A stretch of DNA of 64,000 nt from Candidatus Gastranaerophilales bacterium (GCA_944324185.1 CALUVI010000002.1:1-64000); one strand, 5' to 3'. Shown: positions 8,684 to 17,698, numbered from the stretch's first letter. Numbers and translations: made by a program. Notes: generated by a model from the sequence alone, not told the origin.

Positions 8684-8929
8684 CTATGCAGCCTCTTCCG
8701 TGCAGACGTATTTAGCGGATTTAGCAACGACACCGTAGCAAACCATAGTTAATCTGTTATTCAACGCAAGCATCGTCCTGAAATTGTTAGCGGACTGATT
8801 CATAGCACTCATAATATCGTCTGCGTTAACTCTTGAAACGAGCGCGCTTTCATCGTGGTTATCAACTTTTTCCTGTGCGTACTTTTCAACTAATAATTTG
8901 TCAATAAAATCTCTTGCTCCGATTGCCAT
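8684..8929 (-). CDS. Small helical protein of unknown function under an accessory promoter
   Basis: 81 residues, predicted mainly helical, with no signal peptide or membrane segment. The central part is NADDIMSAMNQSANNFRTML. A good ribosome site (AGGAG, 8 nt before ATG) supports the start. It lies divergently from the 1033-aa repeat protein and has a promoter of the CAATT-N14-TACTTTATATATA class 121 bp upstream. The leader between them can fold (CTAAaGCC ... GGCTTAG). Size and context would fit an export chaperone, structural subunit or regulator, but no family was recognised. Confidence 0.6.
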   Translation of the reverse strand: MAIGARDFIDKLLVEKYAQEKVDNHDESALVSRVNADDIMSAMNQSANNFRTMLALNNRLTMVCYGVVAKSAKYVCTEEAA

Positions 8930-9049
8930 AATAAATACTCCTATATAATCTTTTTTGTAACACTCAGTTTTATTTAAGCAAAGAAAACTAAGCCATCTGA
9001 AAGCTTCGCTGTCGGGCTTTAGTAATCTCTCTCTTAAATATCTTTTATG

Positions 9050-9084
9050 TATATATAAAGTATTTACTCGTTAAAAAATTGCCT
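9050..9084 (-). promoter_or_regulatory. Accessory-class promoter AGGCAATT-N14-TACTTTATATATA
   Basis: One of five elements in the window with identical spacing (the others are at 47658, 49630, 53043 and 55141). It drives the 81-aa gene. A TGTTACAA box lies 22 bp upstream of it (9107-9114), almost exactly one helical turn farther than the matching box at 53023-53030. Confidence 0.6.
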
Positions 9085-9129
9085 TTTTGAATTCTTTTAT
9101 GAACTTTTGTAACAATTTTTAGAATTTGT

Positions 9130-9156
9130 TAAAGTTTAAAAAAAAAATGCCGTTAT
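9130..9156 (+). promoter_or_regulatory. Sigma-28 (FliA)-type promoter
   Basis: TAAAGTTT (9130-9137), an 11-nt spacer (ten A and one T) and GCCGTTAT (9149-9156). The flagellar sigma-28 consensus is TAAAGTTT-N11-GCCGATAA, so this matches 14 of 16 positions with exact spacing. Transcription would begin near 9164, about 46 nt before the ATG of the 1033-aa protein. A near-identical copy is at 47567-47593 on the minus strand. Confidence 0.75.
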
Positions 9157-9209
9157 ATAATATATATAATTTAAATAATAATGAGATTTTATATCGAAAG
9201 GAGATTTCC

Positions 9210-12200
9210 ATGAGCCTGGGTATTAATCCAAATGATGCGTTAGAACAAGCAAAAGCAAGGCAGGAAGCTGCTCAAAGAGCTAAAGAAAAAGCTGAAGCCG
9301 CAAAAAATGCAGCAGCTGCTAAAGATGCAGAGGCTGCGGCTGCAGCGGAAAAAGAAGCCGCCGAAGCCGATGCGGCAGCAGTAAACGCTGAAAAAGAGGC
9401 TGCTGATGTTACAGTTGCGCAGGAAAAGGTAAATGCTGCCAATGTTCGTGTTAACACTGCCCAATCTGCATATACAAACGCTTGTTCACAATTAAGCTCT
9501 GCACAGAATCAATTGTCAGCCGCAAAGGCGAGCGGAGATGAAAATGCAATAGCTGCGGCAGAATCAGCAGTAGCAAATGCCCAATCGGCTGCAGACAGAG
9601 CTTATGCAGAATTACAGGCTGCACAACAGGAAGCAAATAATGCTCAAGCCGAATTGGAAAGAGAAACCCGGGAAGCAACTGATGCTCAGGCAAAAGCTGA
9701 AACGGAACGCGCTGAGGCAGAACAGGCACAACAAGCTTCAGAAACTGCAAAGACTGAACTTGCGGACGCTGAGACTGCTTTAACTGCTGCCAATCAGGAA
9801 CTTGAAGCTGCTAATGCCGCTTTACAGGAAGCTGAAGAAGCAGCTGCCGCTGCAGAGACTGAAGAGACATCTGAAACTGACGAAACTCAAGAAACTGATG
9901 AAACAGAAGGGGTGCAGGAATCAGAGCATCTGTCTCAGGAAGAAATTGACAGATTGGTTCAGGAAGAAGGATATACTTATATTACTTCTAAGGAACAATT
10001 CCTGGAAATCTTCCAGAATGGAGGAATTGACTTAAACGGTAACTATATTTTAGGATGTGATATCGATTTAAGTGATGTTGAAAACTGGGATCCTGTTGGT
10101 GATGAGGATAATCCATTCACAGGTGTATTTAACGGAAACGGATATTCAATCGACAATTTGACAATAACTGTTGATGATGCAAATGCTGAAAATGTCGGTT
10201 TCTTCGGTGTAACTGAAAATGCGACAATTACAAATGTTGATTTTACTAATGCATCTGTTATAACTCCTGATGATTTTATTAACGGTTCATCTGCAGTAGG
10301 TATTGTTGCTGGTACCGCTAGAGGTACCACTTTCGATAACATTACTGTATCAGGTGACGTTACCGGTTATGAAAGTGTCGGCGGTTTAGTTGGCGTTATT
10401 AATGATAATTCTTATTTTGATGAGAATGGTAATAAAGTAGAAGTCGGCAATAGTTCAATATCAAATGTTCATACCGCAGTAAACGCTAATGGTAAATACT
10501 TTGTCGGCGGCTTAGCAGGATATGTTGCTGATACATCTACTAATGAAGGTGTAGCAACAAGAGATTTGAAAATTTCCAATTGCAGCACAAGCGGTGAAAT
10601 TGTATTTGAAGAGGAAGCTGCAGGCGGTTTAATCGGTGAAGCTGGTAAGACAATTATTACTATTACAAATTGCGAAAGTAATGTAAATATAACCTGGGAT
10701 AATGCTGAAAACGACGGCGATTTATCATTCCTTATGGAAACAGGAAGAGCCGGCGGATTCATAGGATGTGCAAACGGTACTTATATAGCAATTTGTAACT
10801 CTGAATACAAAGGTAATCTGGATGTTGACGGCGATTTTAAAGGCGAATGGTACGGATGGTACATGAATGATGCTCACGTTACTATTTATGAACTTCCGGG
10901 CGGATTACCTGTTGATGATATTTTGAATATTGACGGTATTGATGCACTGACTCCGGTAACGGATCCGCAAACAGGTATTTCTCATTATGAAGTAACCGTA
11001 AGTACTCTAACGGGCTTAGATAAAATGGTTACTATGATTCAGGAAAACCCTGCACTTGCAGATATGATAACCTTCAATGTAAACTTCGACTTTGAAGCAA
11101 TGGATGGTATGTATGATCCGTCAATTTATGAACAATACGGTATTGTACAGCATTTATATGAAGATGAAGAAGGAAATGTCCATAACGATGTTTATATTGA
11201 TAATGAAATAGATCTTGAAACAACCTTCCATCAAGGTGAAATGAGTGAATTACCGCCTTGTGAAGTCCAACAGTGTGATGGAATAATTCTTGAAGAAACA
11301 ATGGTTTCAGGCTTGTACAAAGATCCTGATGGTAATTATGTTGTTATAACTGATGAAGGACTTAAAAATGTTGATATGGAATTCCATTATGACAACCAGA
11401 TTACTGATGTTACAAAACGTTTGGAATCCGATGAAGTAAGATATCGTGAATATATTACCTCAATGGTTCAGTATTATCAGAATAAAATGTATGATGCACT
11501 GAAAGCCTTGTTTAATATTGGTGAAGACGAACAATTACCGGTAATAAATAAAGCTGAATACAAGAAACTGCAGAAGATGCAGGAAGCAGGCATGGAATTG
11601 ACCGATGAACAGAAACTTGCGATGGCTGTTTATGAAGTTGATTATACAGTAATGAATATGGTTTCTGATACAACTCACAACTATGGCTGCGGTATGGGCG
11701 GAAATGCTTCATTCCTTGATGAATCAAAAGCTATTCAAATGTACGATGATGCAGGCAGACCACTGTTTACAACTTTAAATGGCGATCAACTCCGTCAGAG
11801 AATGGATGCTGAAGGTAATCTTATGACAGATGATGAAGGTAATCCGATCTATGAAAACCTTGATGGCAGTGATTATACGGGACTGGCAGAAGTGTTTGCA
11901 CAACGCGGTTATCCTGTAACAGATGAAAACGGAAACTTCCTGTTCACTGATAAAGACGGTAATACTGTTACAAAATCAGTTGATGAAGAAGGAAACACTG
12001 TTTATACAAATGCTGACGGTTCTGTATTTGAAGGAACGGAAGAAGATTTAAAACAGCAGTTGACACCTTATGATAATTCTTCTGAATATTCAGATCTTGA
12101 AAACGATATGAAAGACTTGTTAAGCGATGTCGAAAACGGTAATTATCCGCTTGGCAGAACTTCAACACCAAATGAAGAAGGAACCGGCTCTGCAGCTGAT

Positions 12201-12311
12201 GGTGAACAGACAGAAACTCCGGCTGAAGGCGCTGCGGCAGCACCTCAAGGAGCACCGGCTGCAGAAGCTGAAACTCCAACCCCGGAAGAAATAGAAGACG
12301 AAATCTTATAA
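9210..12311 (+). CDS. Large Sec-less coiled-coil / GLUG-repeat protein
   Basis: 1033 residues starting at the ATG that follows CGAAAGGAG. Residues about 9-215 are an extremely Ala/Glu-rich coiled coil, followed by a Thr/Glu linker (216-234). From about 255 to 580 there is a beta-helix-like region with several GLUG-type motifs (GGLVG, GGLAG, GGLIG, GGFIG) and an opening (NGNYILGCDIDLS ... FTGVFNGNGYSI) known from surface adhesins. Later there are Asp/Asn-Gly loops (DENGNFLFTDKDGN) and an acidic Pro-rich C-terminus. No Sec signal, lipobox or membrane segment is present, although GLUG proteins are normally extracellular. The sigma-28-type promoter and the nearby flagellar export genes suggest export through the flagellar type III route. 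This is inference. Confidence 0.7.
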   Translation: MSLGINPNDALEQAKARQEAAQRAKEKAEAAKNAAAAKDAEAAAAAEKEAAEADAAAVNAEKEAADVTVAQEKVNAANVRVNTAQSAYTNACSQLSSAQNQLSAAKASGDENAIAAAESAVANAQSAADRAYAELQAAQQEANNAQAELERETREATDAQAKAETERAEAEQAQQASETAKTELADAETALTAANQELEAANAALQEAEEAAAAAETEETSETDETQETDETEGVQESEHLSQEEIDRLVQEEGYTYITSKEQFLEIFQNGGIDLNGNYILGCDIDLSDVENWDPVGDEDNPFTGVFNGNGYSIDNLTITVDDANAENVGFFGVTENATITNVDFTNASVITPDDFINGSSAVGIVAGTARGTTFDNITVSGDVTGYESVGGLVGVINDNSYFDENGNKVEVGNSSISNVHTAVNANGKYFVGGLAGYVADTSTNEGVATRDLKISNCSTSGEIVFEEEAAGGLIGEAGKTIITITNCESNVNITWDNAENDGDLSFLMETGRAGGFIGCANGTYIAICNSEYKGNLDVDGDFKGEWYGWYMNDAHVTIYELPGGLPVDDILNIDGIDALTPVTDPQTGISHYEVTVSTLTGLDKMVTMIQENPALADMITFNVNFDFEAMDGMYDPSIYEQYGIVQHLYEDEEGNVHNDVYIDNEIDLETTFHQGEMSELPPCEVQQCDGIILEETMVSGLYKDPDGNYVVITDEGLKNVDMEFHYDNQITDVTKRLESDEVRYREYITSMVQYYQNKMYDALKALFNIGEDEQLPVINKAEYKKLQKMQEAGMELTDEQKLAMAVYEVDYTVMNMVSDTTHNYGCGMGGNASFLDESKAIQMYDDAGRPLFTTLNGDQLRQRMDAEGNLMTDDEGNPIYENLDGSDYTGLAEVFAQRGYPVTDENGNFLFTDKDGNTVTKSVDEEGNTVYTNADGSVFEGTEEDLKQQLTPYDNSSEYSDLENDMKDLLSDVENGNYPLGRTSTPNEEGTGSAADGEQTETPAEGAAAAPQGAPAAEAETPTPEEIEDEIL

Positions 12312-12316
12312 GCATA

Positions 12317-12344
12317 ATGCCCTCCCTGTTAAGGGAGGGCATTT
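12317..12344 (+). terminator. Intrinsic terminator
   Basis: An 11-bp GC-rich stem (ATGCCCTCCCT / AGGGAGGGCAT) with a GTTA loop is followed by TT. It lies 6 bp after the stop codon of the 1033-aa gene. Confidence 0.75.
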
Positions 12345-12394
12345 GTAACATAATATTACAAATTAGTGTATTTTGTATGTAAATGCTATATAAT
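12342..12394 (+). promoter_or_regulatory. Inverted repeat plus -10 box upstream of the 70-aa gene
   Basis: TTTGTAA-N7-TTACAAA (12342-12362) resembles the TTGTAACA boxes of the accessory promoters. It is followed by TTGTAT and a TATAAT box at 12389-12394. The start codon lies only 11-17 nt after the -10 box, so the leader must be very short. Confidence 0.4.
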
Positions 12395-12410
12395 ATAAAT
12401 ATAGGTGTAT

Positions 12411-12623
12411 ATGTATATCGTTAAGAATTTAAAGGACTATAATTTGTCCCACAAGCAAAGGATTTTTGCCGGCTACTTGAAGGATAATGTTGATTCGTTT
12501 GTTTGTTACGAAAGGGTGACAAACAGAAGCGCCATGCGTAAATATTTTGCACCGGATAATGATTTTATAATTTACAGCACTGCAATTGCCGAACCAGCAG
12601 AATTGCTTGCAAGAGCTATGTAG
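12411..12623 (+). CDS. Small hypothetical protein
   Basis: 70 residues (72 if the in-frame GTG at 12405 is used). It starts MYIVKNLKDYNLSHKQRIFAGYLKDN and ends AEPAELLARAM. It is charged and soluble, with no recognised family. AGGTG lies directly before the ATG. It sits between the 1033-aa protein and the fliPQR genes and has its own promoter, so it may be a small regulator or adaptor of the accessory region. Confidence that it is a gene rests on the promoter, the operator-like repeat and normal codon use. Confidence 0.5.
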   Translation: MYIVKNLKDYNLSHKQRIFAGYLKDNVDSFVCYERVTNRSAMRKYFAPDNDFIIYSTAIAEPAELLARAM

Positions 12624-12672
12624 GTTGATGGATTTGGATATTTTTGATATTCTCTAAATATTGGAGAATTTT

Positions 12673-13260
12673 ATGAAGAAATTATTTGCAATTATTTTCA
12701 TGTTTTTCTGTATAAATGTTGTTTATGCAGATGGAAACAGTGGCTATATAACGTACAACGGCAATAAATATTTTCTTATGTACAGCTCCAAAAGCAGTGA
12801 GCATAACGGGTATTACAACCAGTATTTTAAATCCGGTGAAGATTTTGACTCCTGGACTGAAATGATTGCAATTCAGCATTTTCCTAATATTTATTCACCG
12901 ATTGATTTAGCGCATACATTCAGGGATTATTTGGAACAGTATCATTGTCCGAGTTCTTTATCTGTTTATGATGACAGAAATACAGGAGTTCTTGACTTTA
13001 TACTTATTGACAATAAAGAACAAAAATTACCTATAACTTTGGAATTCAATATATTTAAGTATGTAAAATCCCCGGACTGCGGGAGTTTGTCAATGCAGTA
13101 TGCTAAAAAATACAGTGTAGCGAATGTTGAGCAGGTTGATAGCGTAAAGAAAAAGTTTGAAAAATTCAGACCAAAAGCTCTGAATGAAATTATGGACACT
13201 GCGATTCCGCAGGTAGTAAATAAAGATATTGGCGAAATAAATCTTAATGATTTGCCATGA
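12673..13260 (+). CDS. Secreted hypothetical protein
   Basis: 195 residues beginning with a clear signal peptide (MKKLFAIIFMFFCINVVYA, cleavage before DGNSG). The ATG at 12673 follows GGAG with a 6-nt gap. The mature part is a small mixed alpha/beta protein with two Cys (YHCPSSLSVYDD and SPDCGSLS) that could form a disulfide. It lies 56 bp before fliP and may be cotranscribed with the export genes. No family was recognised. Confidence 0.6.
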   Translation: MKKLFAIIFMFFCINVVYADGNSGYITYNGNKYFLMYSSKSSEHNGYYNQYFKSGEDFDSWTEMIAIQHFPNIYSPIDLAHTFRDYLEQYHCPSSLSVYDDRNTGVLDFILIDNKEQKLPITLEFNIFKYVKSPDCGSLSMQYAKKYSVANVEQVDSVKKKFEKFRPKALNEIMDTAIPQVVNKDIGEINLNDLP

Positions 13261-13316
13261 CTTATGCAGTTTTGATAGTATAAATCTGGTGTATAGTCAT
13301 TTTAAGGAAAAGATAA

Positions 13317-14075
13317 ATGAAATTTTTAAATATCAGAAAAGTGGGAGCATTTTTTGCGGCTTTATTGCTGACACTTTTGCCGTCACAGGCTGCAATGACA
13401 TTTCCTAATATCAATATTGGTCTACAGACCGCTAATACCCCGCAGGATTTTACAAACGGGCTGCAAATACTTATCTGGTTGACAATTCTGACGCTGGCGC
13501 CAAGTATACTTATTATGACAACATCTTTTATAAGACTGGTTGTTGTTTTATCACTCACAAGACAGGCGCTCGGTGCCGGTACATTGCCGCCAAATCAGGT
13601 CATAACAAGTTTAGCGCTAATCTTGACTTTCTTTATTATGGCGCCTACGTTTAACGAAATTAACCAGAATGCCCTGCAGCCTTATATGCAGAATCAAATA
13701 ACCCAGCAGGTTGCGCTTGACAGAGGTATAGTTCCGGTAAGAAACTTTATGTTTAAGCAGACGCACGAAAAAGAGCTTGCTTTGTTTGTAAGAATGGCAA
13801 AAATTGAGAAGCCTAAGAATAAGGATGACGTACCTACTTATGTTCTGCTTCCTGCATTTATTATGAGTGAACTTAAGACAGCGTTTACAATAGGTTTTGT
13901 AGTTTATCTGCCGTTCCTTGTAATTGATATTGTGGTCTCCTCGGTTCTGGTATCAATGGGTATGATGTTTTTACCGCCGACCATGATAGCACTGCCGTTT
14001 AAGCTTATAATGTTTGTTATGGTGGACGGATGGTATCTGGTTGTAAAATCTCTGGTAGAAAGTTTTGTAAGGTGA
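13317..14075 (+). CDS. fliP: Flagellar/type III export gate protein FliP
   Basis: 252 residues, standard FliP length, including an N-terminal cleavable signal sequence (MKFLNIRKVGAFFAALLLTLL). The family core is clear: TSFIRLVVVLSLTRQALGAGTLPPNQV, the PTFNEINQNALQPY loop, then LPAFIMSELKTAFTIGFVVYLPFLVIDIVVSSVLVSMGMMFLPP, with four membrane-associated helices. FliP forms the export gate with FliQ and FliR. An AAGGAAAAG ribosome site precedes it. fliQ follows after 13 bp and fliR after a further 81 bp, so this is a fliPQR operon. Flagellar FliP is favoured over SctR because of the signal peptide and the linked flagellin and FlhA/FlhB. Confidence 0.95.
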   Translation: MKFLNIRKVGAFFAALLLTLLPSQAAMTFPNINIGLQTANTPQDFTNGLQILIWLTILTLAPSILIMTTSFIRLVVVLSLTRQALGAGTLPPNQVITSLALILTFFIMAPTFNEINQNALQPYMQNQITQQVALDRGIVPVRNFMFKQTHEKELALFVRMAKIEKPKNKDDVPTYVLLPAFIMSELKTAFTIGFVVYLPFLVIDIVVSSVLVSMGMMFLPPTMIALPFKLIMFVMVDGWYLVVKSLVESFVR

Positions 14076-14088
14076 GGATTGGTTATAA

Positions 14089-14364
14089 ATGAATCAGGAT
14101 GTTGTAATTACTCTTTTACAGAAAATGTTTATATTAACACTGGAAATATCTGTTCCAATATTGCTTATCGGGGTAATTTTGGGCTTGATAGTGAGTATTT
14201 TCCAGACAGTTACTCAAATTCAGGAATCAACACTTACATTTGTTCCTAAAATTGTAGGCTGTGTAATTCTGCTTATATTTTTAATGCCATGGATATTCAG
14301 TATTTTTATAACAACGGTTAATGAATTTATGGATGCAATACCCCAGCTAATCGGAGCTGGATAG
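14089..14364 (+). CDS. fliQ: Flagellar/type III export gate protein FliQ
   Basis: 91 residues with two membrane helices and the family motif VGVILGLIVSIFQTVTQIQESTLTFVPKIV. It is part of the FliPQR helical export gate. It follows fliP by 13 bp. Confidence 0.95.
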   Translation: MNQDVVITLLQKMFILTLEISVPILLIGVILGLIVSIFQTVTQIQESTLTFVPKIVGCVILLIFLMPWIFSIFITTVNEFMDAIPQLIGAG

Positions 14365-14445
14365 GAAAGAAATCCCGCATCTGTTCAAGGTTCAAAAAAG
14401 TTTCTCGTTTGTTAGGAAGTGGGCGCGGGTTAGGACAGGAGAGCA

Positions 14446-15225
14446 ATGTTTAATCTGGATGTATTATTTTCAGTATCAAATATAATTATCTTTATGGCAA
14501 TTTTAACAAGATTGTCAGGGCTTTTTATGTCGGCTCCTATATTTTCTACATATCCTATTCCCATGCAGGTCAAAATATGGCTTGCTGCATTAATTGCGTT
14601 TATTCTGTTTCCGATTGTTCAATATAATACGACTTTTGCTGTCCCAAATTCGGTACCAGCGTTAACTTTAATTCTATTAAAAGAATTTTTTATCGGGTTT
14701 GCAATGGGATTTTGCGCAAACATTTTGTTTGTAGGTATAGAGCTTGGAGTTAATATGTTTGCAATACAGATGGGCTTATCTGCCGATCAGGCGCTTAACC
14801 CGACATCAGGCGGTCAGTCTCCTGTTATTACGCAGGCTTATACATATCTTGCATGTATGCTTTTTATTGCACTAGGTGCTCATCAATGGTTATTTTCCGC
14901 AATTTATAACAGCTTCAAGACGCTTCCTATTGGCTATACGTTTCTATTTACTCCTGAACTCGTCGGGCATATTGTTACTGTAACAGGACAAATGTTCAGT
15001 ATAGGATTAAGTATTTCTCTCCCGATTTTCGGGATATTATTTATAACCGATGTCCTTTTGGGTTTTACATCAAAAATGATGCCTCAGATGAACATTTTTA
15101 TGGTTTCTCTGCCGTTGAAAATTTATTTAGGCTTACTCTTATCGCTTTTATTCATGCGTCCTATGGCAGAATATATTACTGTGTTAATAGAAAGATTTAT
15201 GGAACATATTGCTCTTATATTTTAG
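14446..15225 (+). CDS. fliR: Flagellar/type III export gate protein FliR
   Basis: 259 residues with about six membrane segments. Family landmarks are LTRLSGLFMSAPIFS, VGIELGVNMFAIQMGLS, DQALNPTSGGQSPVI and PQMNIFMVSLPLKI. GGAG at 14438-14441, 4 bp before the ATG, is the ribosome site. The 81-bp gap to fliQ holds no gene. The stop overlaps, by 4 bp, the stop of a convergent DUF2142 gene that separates fliR from flhB. This is unlike the usual fliPQR-flhBA order. Confidence 0.94.
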   Translation: MFNLDVLFSVSNIIIFMAILTRLSGLFMSAPIFSTYPIPMQVKIWLAALIAFILFPIVQYNTTFAVPNSVPALTLILLKEFFIGFAMGFCANILFVGIELGVNMFAIQMGLSADQALNPTSGGQSPVITQAYTYLACMLFIALGAHQWLFSAIYNSFKTLPIGYTFLFTPELVGHIVTVTGQMFSIGLSISLPIFGILFITDVLLGFTSKMMPQMNIFMVSLPLKIYLGLLLSLLFMRPMAEYITVLIERFMEHIALIF

Positions 15226-16526
15226 CCTTTAATAATTAATATTGAAGCATAAACCAGATTAACTATGATTGTAAGTAATATAAGAAATTTAAGTATTTTA
15301 TCTTGTTTCTTAGTAAAAACAATACGATTTTGCTGAATAACAGCAGCAAGTATAAGCCAGAGCGGAATAAAATATCTCCCCTGTGCGCCTATTATTACGT
15401 TATTCTCAAGCGGCGAAAATGTAAAGTAATAAAGAAACAGAGTTAACATTACAAAAGTAGAAATAATACAGAAAGCTGTAATTCTTTCAGTAAGTTTACT
15501 CCTGTTATTTTCTAAAATTACCGCCAGTAAATAGCAAAATGTGAGGCTGAATATTGAGGTGTCTGCCGGTTCAATTTCAAGCCAGCCGAGTCTGAAGATG
15601 CTTGATTGAATATAAAAAGCGGTTTTGTGTATAAGTGTATTTATAAATAGTTTTACTGCATAAACAGGACTGCTAAACATCAGTATTTTTCTCTCTTCAG
15701 GCGAAACTCCATTTGCAGTCAAAATATAAGAGTTAGAAGTTAAAATGCTCTGTAATGCGATTACGGAAAGAATTATTGCAGGAACTATTATAAATTTATT
15801 CTTGAATTTTTCTTTCGGAATCATCAGAGAAAGAAAAGTAAGCAGAAATAAGCCTTTTGTAAGGGCAGAAAGCAAGGATAGGAAAATATAAAAACACAAT
15901 TCTTTCCTGTTTATTGTTTTATTTTCTCCGTAAACCAGATAGAAGGTATATGCAATATAAAAAAACGCAAATCCGAGATTTATACTGTCTGCGGAAAGCG
16001 ACATTCCTTCGTAAACGGTCATCGGGAATAATGCACAGATGAGAAATGCCCATTTGAAGCGCGGTACAATTTTTATTGCAAAAAAAGTTATTATAAGCCA
16101 GGAAATGAAATTAAAAATTCTTCCGGTGTAAAACTGTATATAAGTATTTGAGGTCAATAAAGAAGTAATTTTTATGCCGGCAGCCGACGGTAGATAAAGT
16201 AAAAACGAATAGCCGGTATTATTGTGGGTATAGTTTAAGTCCTTGAATTCAAAAAGCTCTGTATAATGTGGAATATTTTTAAATTCCTGAAAATTAGAGC
16301 AGTTTTCTTTTACCAGATTTTTATTCGGAAAAAAATCTTTTGTAATATCTCCGTCTTTATTGTTATGAAGAACAAAATTAGAAACTTCGCAAGCTCTTAA
16401 AAGATGCATATTTTCATCAGGAACCTGAAAAATCGGTGTGATTATCAAAAAAGTAAGTCCGAACAAAAGTCCTAAAAATAGGAATATGTATTCAGGTTTA
16501 AATTTAAATAACAAAGATTTTTCCAT
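15222..16526 (-). CDS. DUF2142-type polytopic membrane protein (GT-C-like)
   Basis: 434 residues with about ten membrane helices. The first periplasmic loop has FQVPDENMHLLRACEVSNF, equivalent to the 'PDExxH' motif of the DUF2142 family, whose members resemble GT-C glycosyltransferases using lipid-linked sugars. Other support is the YIQFYTGRIFNFISWL and FSPLENNVIIGAQGRYFIPLWL segments. The family is often tied to polysaccharide or glycoprotein assembly. Here it stands alone on the opposite strand between fliR and flhB, so a role in modifying exported or surface proteins such as the flagellin is possible but unproven. Confidence 0.75.
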   Translation of the reverse strand: MEKSLLFKFKPEYIFLFLGLLFGLTFLIITPIFQVPDENMHLLRACEVSNFVLHNNKDGDITKDFFPNKNLVKENCSNFQEFKNIPHYTELFEFKDLNYTHNNTGYSFLLYLPSAAGIKITSLLTSNTYIQFYTGRIFNFISWLIITFFAIKIVPRFKWAFLICALFPMTVYEGMSLSADSINLGFAFFYIAYTFYLVYGENKTINRKELCFYIFLSLLSALTKGLFLLTFLSLMIPKEKFKNKFIIVPAIILSVIALQSILTSNSYILTANGVSPEERKILMFSSPVYAVKLFINTLIHKTAFYIQSSIFRLGWLEIEPADTSIFSLTFCYLLAVILENNRSKLTERITAFCIISTFVMLTLFLYYFTFSPLENNVIIGAQGRYFIPLWLILAAVIQQNRIVFTKKQDKILKFLILLTIIVNLVYASILIIKG

Positions 16527-16588
16527 ATATAGATTATTGGTTAAAAGAGATTGTAAGTAAATATTATGTAAAGTTAAATGTTAAATGG

Positions 16589-16594
16589 TATAAT
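16589..16594 (+). promoter_or_regulatory. -10 box of flhB, apparently leaderless
   Basis: TATAAT ends 8 nt before the flhB ATG at 16602, and no Shine-Dalgarno sequence is present in the preceding 20 bases. The -35 region is weak. The spacing matches the leaderless pattern at 1759 and 56678. Confidence 0.45.
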
Positions 16595-16601
16595 ATAAAC
16601 T

Positions 16602-17684
16602 ATGGGAAATGATGCAGCAGAAAGAACGGAAGAAGCGACCACCCGACGGCGAACCAAGGAAAGGGAACGCGGAAATGTTTCTAAAAGCAGAGATTTAGAC
16701 GCGGCACTTGTTATGGTTGCCGGAATTGCTCTATTGGGCGTTTTTGCCGGAAGTATGTATAACAATATTACAGGTATGATGAGGGAAACCTTTTCACACC
16801 TTGATTATGCCGAGTTGGACATCTCAAATATTATGGGGCTTCTTTTACCGTACTTCAAATATCTGGCAATTATTGTATTACCGTTTTTTGTGCTGCTTGT
16901 AATTGCGGCTGTTGTAATTATAAGATTTGATGTCGGACATGTTTTCGCTCTGGAAAAAGCAAAATTTAATCTTGAAAATTTATCACCTCAGAGAATGTTT
17001 CAGAATGCAAAAAGATTGTTGAATCCTTTTGAGCCGCGTTCAATGGTTGAATTTGCCAAATCTATTATAAAAATAGTTGTTGTTGCTGTCTGCGGTTATT
17101 CGGCAATTAATAGCAGAAAAGGAGACCTCTTGGGGCTTGTAGGTCTTGAGATTCCTATTGCATTAAATATAATTATATCTATATTAATCAATATGATTGT
17201 CAATATGTGTCTTGCAATGCTGGTTCTCGGGTATCTTGATAAAAAATATCAGAATTATGAATATGAAAAATCTATCAAGATGACGAAACAGGAAATTAAG
17301 GATGAATATAAAGACACCGAAGGGGATCCAAAGGTTAAGGCAAGGATAAAATCTATTCAGATGCAGATGGCGCGGCAGAGGATGATGTCCGCTGTTCCGG
17401 GAGCAGATGTTGTTGTAACAAACCCGACACATTATGCTGTAGCTATTAAGTATGATAAGACAAAGGCTCCGGCGCCGATGGTAGTAGCAAAAGGTGTAGA
17501 TTATCTGGCATTCCAGATAAGAGAAATTGCAAAAGAGAACAATGTTCCGATAGTAGAAAACCGTCCGGTTGCCCGTGCTTTATATAATACTGTACCAATT
17601 GACGGAGTTATTCCTTCCGATATGTATGTTGCTGTCGCTGAAATTCTTGCTTATGTTTTCAGGCAAAAGAATGGTGAAATCTAG
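16602..17684 (+). CDS. flhB: Flagellar/type III export switch protein FlhB
   Basis: 360 residues. An N-terminal charged region (ERTEEATTRRRTKERERGNVSKSRDL) is typical of the family. Four membrane helices follow, then a cytosolic domain with the autocleavage site Asn274-Pro275-Thr276-His277 (VTNPTHYAVAIKYD). FlhB controls the order of substrates by self-cleavage at this site, so the switch is predicted to work. The transcript seems leaderless. It lies alone between two minus-strand blocks and is separated from flhA by the two paralogous unknown genes. Confidence 0.95.
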   Translation: MGNDAAERTEEATTRRRTKERERGNVSKSRDLDAALVMVAGIALLGVFAGSMYNNITGMMRETFSHLDYAELDISNIMGLLLPYFKYLAIIVLPFFVLLVIAAVVIIRFDVGHVFALEKAKFNLENLSPQRMFQNAKRLLNPFEPRSMVEFAKSIIKIVVVAVCGYSAINSRKGDLLGLVGLEIPIALNIIISILINMIVNMCLAMLVLGYLDKKYQNYEYEKSIKMTKQEIKDEYKDTEGDPKVKARIKSIQMQMARQRMMSAVPGADVVVTNPTHYAVAIKYDKTKAPAPMVVAKGVDYLAFQIREIAKENNVPIVENRPVARALYNTVPIDGVIPSDMYVAVAEILAYVFRQKNGEI

Positions 17685-17698
17685 TCAAATATTAGGCT

